A DNA stretch of 8,698 nt from JAAYJK01 sp964531295. Its GTDB lineage: Bacteria; Bacillota; Syntrophomonadia; Syntrophomonadales; Syntrophomonadaceae. A program made the translations under genes and the position numbers. Positions 6,907-8,698 of this stretch are shown piece after piece (the stretch's first letter is position 1; each line of letters opens with the position of its first letter). Location of the stretch: the NCBI GenBank assembly GCA_964531295.1, contig CAZHHJ010000102.1, positions 1 through 8,698 of the forward strand, read 5' to 3'. The notes under the pieces are model-generated. The model was not told the DNA's origin, ran no database searches, and saw only the letters and a list, made by a program, of their open reading frames with translations.

Positions 6907-6950
6907 CAAAAAGTAAGCTTTCGGCCTGGTGCCTTAAATCTTACTTTTTG
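6907..6950 (-). terminator. Intrinsic terminator between rpmF and plsX
   Basis: CAAAAAGTAAG (6907-6917) and CTTACTTTTTG (6940-6950) are perfect 11-bp inverted arms around a 22-nt loop that contains a small GGC/GCC stem. On the minus strand it begins 14 nt after the rpmF stop and its second arm ends in TTTTTGTTTTTGG, so it suits termination of the yceD-rpmF message. The arms are AT-rich at the base, so read-through into plsX is plausible. It could also stop plus-strand transcription. Confidence 0.7.
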
Positions 6951-6964
6951 AGCTTTCCTACATA

Positions 6965-7135
6965 TTACATTACCGATTTACCTTTATAATATCCGCAGCT
7001 TAAACATGCGTGATGAGGTAATTTTAATTCCTTGCACTGGGGACATTCAACCAGGCCAGGTTTATCAATCTTACGCCATTCTGCAGCTCGTTTATTACTC
7101 CGAGATTTAGAATGCCTTCTCTTGGGAACACCCAT
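6965..7135 (-). CDS. rpmF: Large-subunit ribosomal protein L32 (bL32)
   Basis: bL32 is a small structural protein of the 50S subunit. The 56-residue product starts MGVPKRRHSKSRSNKR, the conserved basic N-terminus of the family. It has a complete zinc ribbon: C31-P-Q-C34 and C44-L-S-C47. This is the zinc-binding (C+) form; some bacteria also keep a cysteine-free copy induced under zinc starvation, and none is visible here. The ATG at 7135 has GGAGG 9 nt upstream (7145-7149), located between the yceD stop and rpmF. The gene follows yceD by 19 bp, the classic yceD-rpmF pair, and ends in front of a terminator-like hairpin. It is easily missed because of its length, but identity is certain from the sequence. 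Confidence 0.97.
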   Translation of the reverse strand: MGVPKRRHSKSRSNKRAAEWRKIDKPGLVECPQCKELKLPHHACLSCGYYKGKSVM

Positions 7136-7144
7136 TTCTCTTAA

Positions 7145-7149
7145 CCTCC
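7145..7149 (-). promoter_or_regulatory. Ribosome binding site of rpmF
   Basis: GGAGG on the minus strand is 9 nt from the rpmF ATG, in the short gap after the yceD stop codon. Confidence 0.7.
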
Positions 7150-7154
7150 CTACT

Positions 7155-7649
7155 CTATTTCAGTTTTTCTAATTTCTCCCATCTAGGATCAATATCATTT
7201 TTTTCACAGCTGCAAATGCTCAAGTTTCTGTTGATCCCGCAAAGCGGGCATAAACCTTTACATTCCTCACTGCACAAGGGGTTCAACGGCAGAGCGGAAA
7301 ATATTTCTTCCTCTATCCGGGGCATAATCTCCAGCTCTTTATCTTGAATCAGAATGCATTCATCCGCGTCCCCATATCTTAATGATTCAGATGCAGTAAA
7401 GTCCAGGTCACTTATGATTGAATATTCAAACTCTTCCAGGCAACGCCCGCAAGTTAACGCAATGGTGGTCGAGACCTGTCCGCGGCCAACAAAGAGCTGG
7501 CCGGTATTCTCGATAATTAGATGAACATCCAGCTCTTCCATAAACCTGCCACCTATATCGGACAAGAATAAATCCCTGCCCCGGCCAGTGAGATGAAACT
7601 CTCCCGATTCCATGCTGCCCATCAGCAGCGATTTCAAATCAACTTTCAT
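7155..7649 (-). CDS. yceD: YceD/DUF177 family protein, 23S rRNA accumulation factor
   Basis: Members of DUF177 (YceD in E. coli) are needed for normal 23S rRNA accumulation and lie next to rpmF across bacteria; the molecular mechanism is not settled. The protein has 164 residues. It has the family's paired cysteines: C67-G-R-C70 in a CGRCLEEF context, then C126, C130, C134 and C137 in LCSEECKGLCPLCGINRN, and C146-S-C148, together a probable metal-binding module. The start is the ATG at 7649, with a GGGGG tract (7656-7660) 6 nt upstream; a TTG at 7664 in the same frame is unlikely because it would place that tract inside the gene. It is first in its transcription unit, about 23 nt from the predicted start point of the strong promoter at 7679-7708. 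rpmF follows by 19 bp. Confidence 0.93.
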   Translation of the reverse strand: MKVDLKSLLMGSMESGEFHLTGRGRDLFLSDIGGRFMEELDVHLIIENTGQLFVGRGQVSTTIALTCGRCLEEFEYSIISDLDFTASESLRYGDADECILIQDKELEIMPRIEEEIFSALPLNPLCSEECKGLCPLCGINRNLSICSCEKNDIDPRWEKLEKLK

Positions 7650-7678
7650 ACCATACCCCCACAAAAAACACCAGATTA

Positions 7679-7708
7679 ATTATAGTCTGCACCTATTATT
7701 ATTGTCAA
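7679..7708 (-). promoter_or_regulatory. Strong sigma-A promoter of the yceD-rpmF unit
   Basis: On the minus strand both hexamers match consensus exactly: TTGACA at 7703-7708 and TATAAT at 7679-7684, separated by 18 bp, one more than ideal. The start point would be near 7672 and the leader about 23 nt. It lies between the ackA terminator and yceD, as expected for a new unit, and suits the high demand for a ribosomal protein. Confidence 0.82.
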
Positions 7709-7720
7709 CCTGTCCAGGTT
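7707..7720. promoter_or_regulatory. Palindromic operator candidate overlapping the yceD promoter -35
   Basis: AACCTGTCCAGGTT is a perfect inverted repeat: 6-bp arms AACCTG and CAGGTT, with a 2-bp centre. It overlaps the outer two bases of the -35 box. A dimeric regulator bound here would touch the polymerase site. I do not recognise the motif as FapR, FabT, LexA or Zur. Confidence 0.45.
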
Positions 7721-7763
7721 CATACCCTGCGAGTCAAATGAGCGGTTCCCATTCACTCACAAA

Positions 7764-7798
7764 TTAAAAGTGAGGTGGGCTCGACTCCCACCTCACTT
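7764..7798 (-). terminator. Intrinsic terminator of ackA
   Basis: AAGTGAGGTGGG (7768-7779) and CCCACCTCACTT (7787-7798) form a perfect 12-bp, GC-containing stem with a 7-nt loop. On the minus strand it starts 13 nt after the ackA stop codon and its second arm is followed by TTAATTT, giving a typical rho-independent terminator. It separates ackA from the yceD promoter. The plus-strand side lacks a clean T-tract. Confidence 0.88.
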
Positions 7799-7811
7799 CT
7801 TCAAAATCAAA

Positions 7812-8698
7812 CTACTTGGTAAGGTTGTAGGTATCCCTGGCAATTACCAGTTCTTCATTAGTAGGTATTATAAATATGCGGACTTTTGAATCTGCTGTTG
7901 CTACATCGATTTTCTTGCCTCTTACATTATTCTTTTCTACATCCATTACAATTCCTAGCGCTTCAAGGTCGGCACAGATATTGGCTCTGACGTCAATGGC
8001 ATTTTCGCCCACGCCAGCAGTAAATATAATGCAGTCACAGCCATTCAGCTGGGCAAAATAACTTCCAATGTATCCTTTAATGGCACTGTAGTATACGTCC
8101 AGAGCAATCTGGGCTCTCTCATTACCTGATGCAGCCGCTTCCAATACGTCTCGTAGGTCGTTGGATACTCCAGATAATCCCAGCATACCGGATTTTTTAT
8201 TGAAGTAATTGTTAGCTTCCTGGGAATCCATGCTTAATTTGTCCATAAGGAAAAATACTATGGCCGGATCTATGTCGCCGGATCTGGTTCCCATAACCAA
8301 TCCTTCCAATGGAGTGAATCCCATGGAAGTTTCAATTACCCTGCCATCCTTGATAGCTGCCATACTTGCTCCATTACCCAGATGAAGAGTGATTATCTTA
8401 CATTCTTCATAAGGTTTGCCCAGCATTTCAGCGGCCTGATGGGCCACATAATAATGGGAAGTACCATGGAAGCCATATCTTCTGATACGGTACTTCTCGT
8501 ATGCTTCGTAAGGAATAGCATACATGTAATTAGCAGGCTCCATCGTCTGATGGAACGCAGTATCGAAAACTGCTACGTGTTTTACGTTGGGCATCAGTCT
8601 TTGACATGCATCAATCCCCATCAGATTAGGTGGATTATGCAATGGAGCAATGTCAAAACAGTCTCTGATTACTTTCTTAACCTGATCATCAATAACTA
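7812..8698 (-). CDS. ackA: Acetate kinase, N-terminus cut by window edge
   Basis: AckA interconverts acetyl phosphate plus ADP with acetate plus ATP, the substrate-level phosphorylation step of fermentative acetate production. The visible 295 or so codons are in one frame with no stop up to the right edge; the family has about 400 residues, so roughly 100 N-terminal residues lie outside the window. Motifs in order: IAPLHNPPN, VAVFDTAFHQTMEP, RRYGFHGTSH (phosphate-site histidine), LHLGNGAS, GLVMGTRSGDID (catalytic arginine), FTAGVGENA (nucleotide site), and PTNEELVIARDT with the metal-linked glutamate near the C-terminus. A TTG at 8642 is only an internal codon, since conserved residues continue upstream. 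The gene ends at TAG, followed by a strong terminator, so it belongs to a separate unit from yceD. Whether pta lies upstream cannot be seen. Confidence 0.97.
   Translation of the reverse strand, partial: VIDDQVKKVIRDCFDIAPLHNPPNLMGIDACQRLMPNVKHVAVFDTAFHQTMEPANYMYAIPYEAYEKYRIRRYGFHGTSHYYVAHQAAEMLGKPYEECKIITLHLGNGASMAAIKDGRVIETSMGFTPLEGLVMGTRSGDIDPAIVFFLMDKLSMDSQEANNYFNKKSGMLGLSGVSNDLRDVLEAAASGNERAQIALDVYYSAIKGYIGSYFAQLNGCDCIIFTAGVGENAIDVRANICADLEALGIVMDVEKNNVRGKKIDVATADSKVRIFIIPTNEELVIARDTYNLTK

Noticed and set aside
7650..7664. TTG start at 7664 for yceD
   Set aside because: It would place the GGGGG ribosome site inside the coding sequence, and the added residues are not part of the family.
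7756..7774. CTCAC/GTGAG pairing beside the ackA terminator, possible antiterminator
   Set aside because: Only 5 bp long, downstream of the terminator on the minus strand and so transcribed too late to compete with it.

Overview
The window carries one block of bacterial housekeeping genes, all on the minus strand, so it reads from right to left. In transcription order it holds: the 3' part of acetate kinase (ackA, cut by the right edge); the DUF177/YceD protein; ribosomal protein L32 (rpmF); PlsX; acyl carrier protein (acpP); RNase III (rnc); an Elp3-like radical SAM protein; and the chromosome condensation ATPase SMC (cut by the left edge at its Walker B motif). This order, with AGGAGG-type Shine-Dalgarno sites, consensus sigma-A promoter hexamers and a moderately AT-rich composition, points to a Gram-positive Clostridia-type Firmicute. 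A Syntrophomonadaceae-like organism is my guess from general resemblance, and no search supports it.

Right part (about 7155-8698): ackA ends at a strong intrinsic terminator. It is followed by a sigma-A promoter with both hexamers at consensus (TTGACA, 18 bp, TATAAT), which starts the yceD-rpmF unit. A 14-bp inverted repeat overlaps its -35 box and looks like an operator. YceD and L32 are the classic pair linking 23S rRNA accumulation and the large ribosomal subunit.

Middle (about 3741-6965): a perfect 11-bp inverted repeat ending in a T-rich tract lies between rpmF and plsX, so the lipid part may be transcribed separately or by read-through. plsX and acpP supply acyl-phosphate and acyl carrier for membrane phospholipid synthesis. 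acpP/rnc and rnc/radical SAM overlap by 11 and 14 bp and are probably translationally coupled. The usual intervening fab genes and FapR are absent here.

Left part (1-3740): a 370-bp noncoding stretch separates the radical SAM gene from smc. It holds two candidate promoters, a 12-bp direct repeat spaced 24 bp apart, and a weak terminator candidate. The smc reading frame is open from a GTG start to the window edge, about 1,123 codons, and includes both head lobes, the hinge and the coiled-coil arms. It fills the first 3.4 kb.

I found no mobile element, CRISPR array, tRNA, rRNA or convincing new system. The points most worth following are the palindromic operator candidate at the yceD promoter, the repeats upstream of smc, and the uncharacterised radical SAM enzyme between rnc and smc. 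Two genes, rpmF (short) and smc (open at the edge), were found by direct translation of the minus strand.
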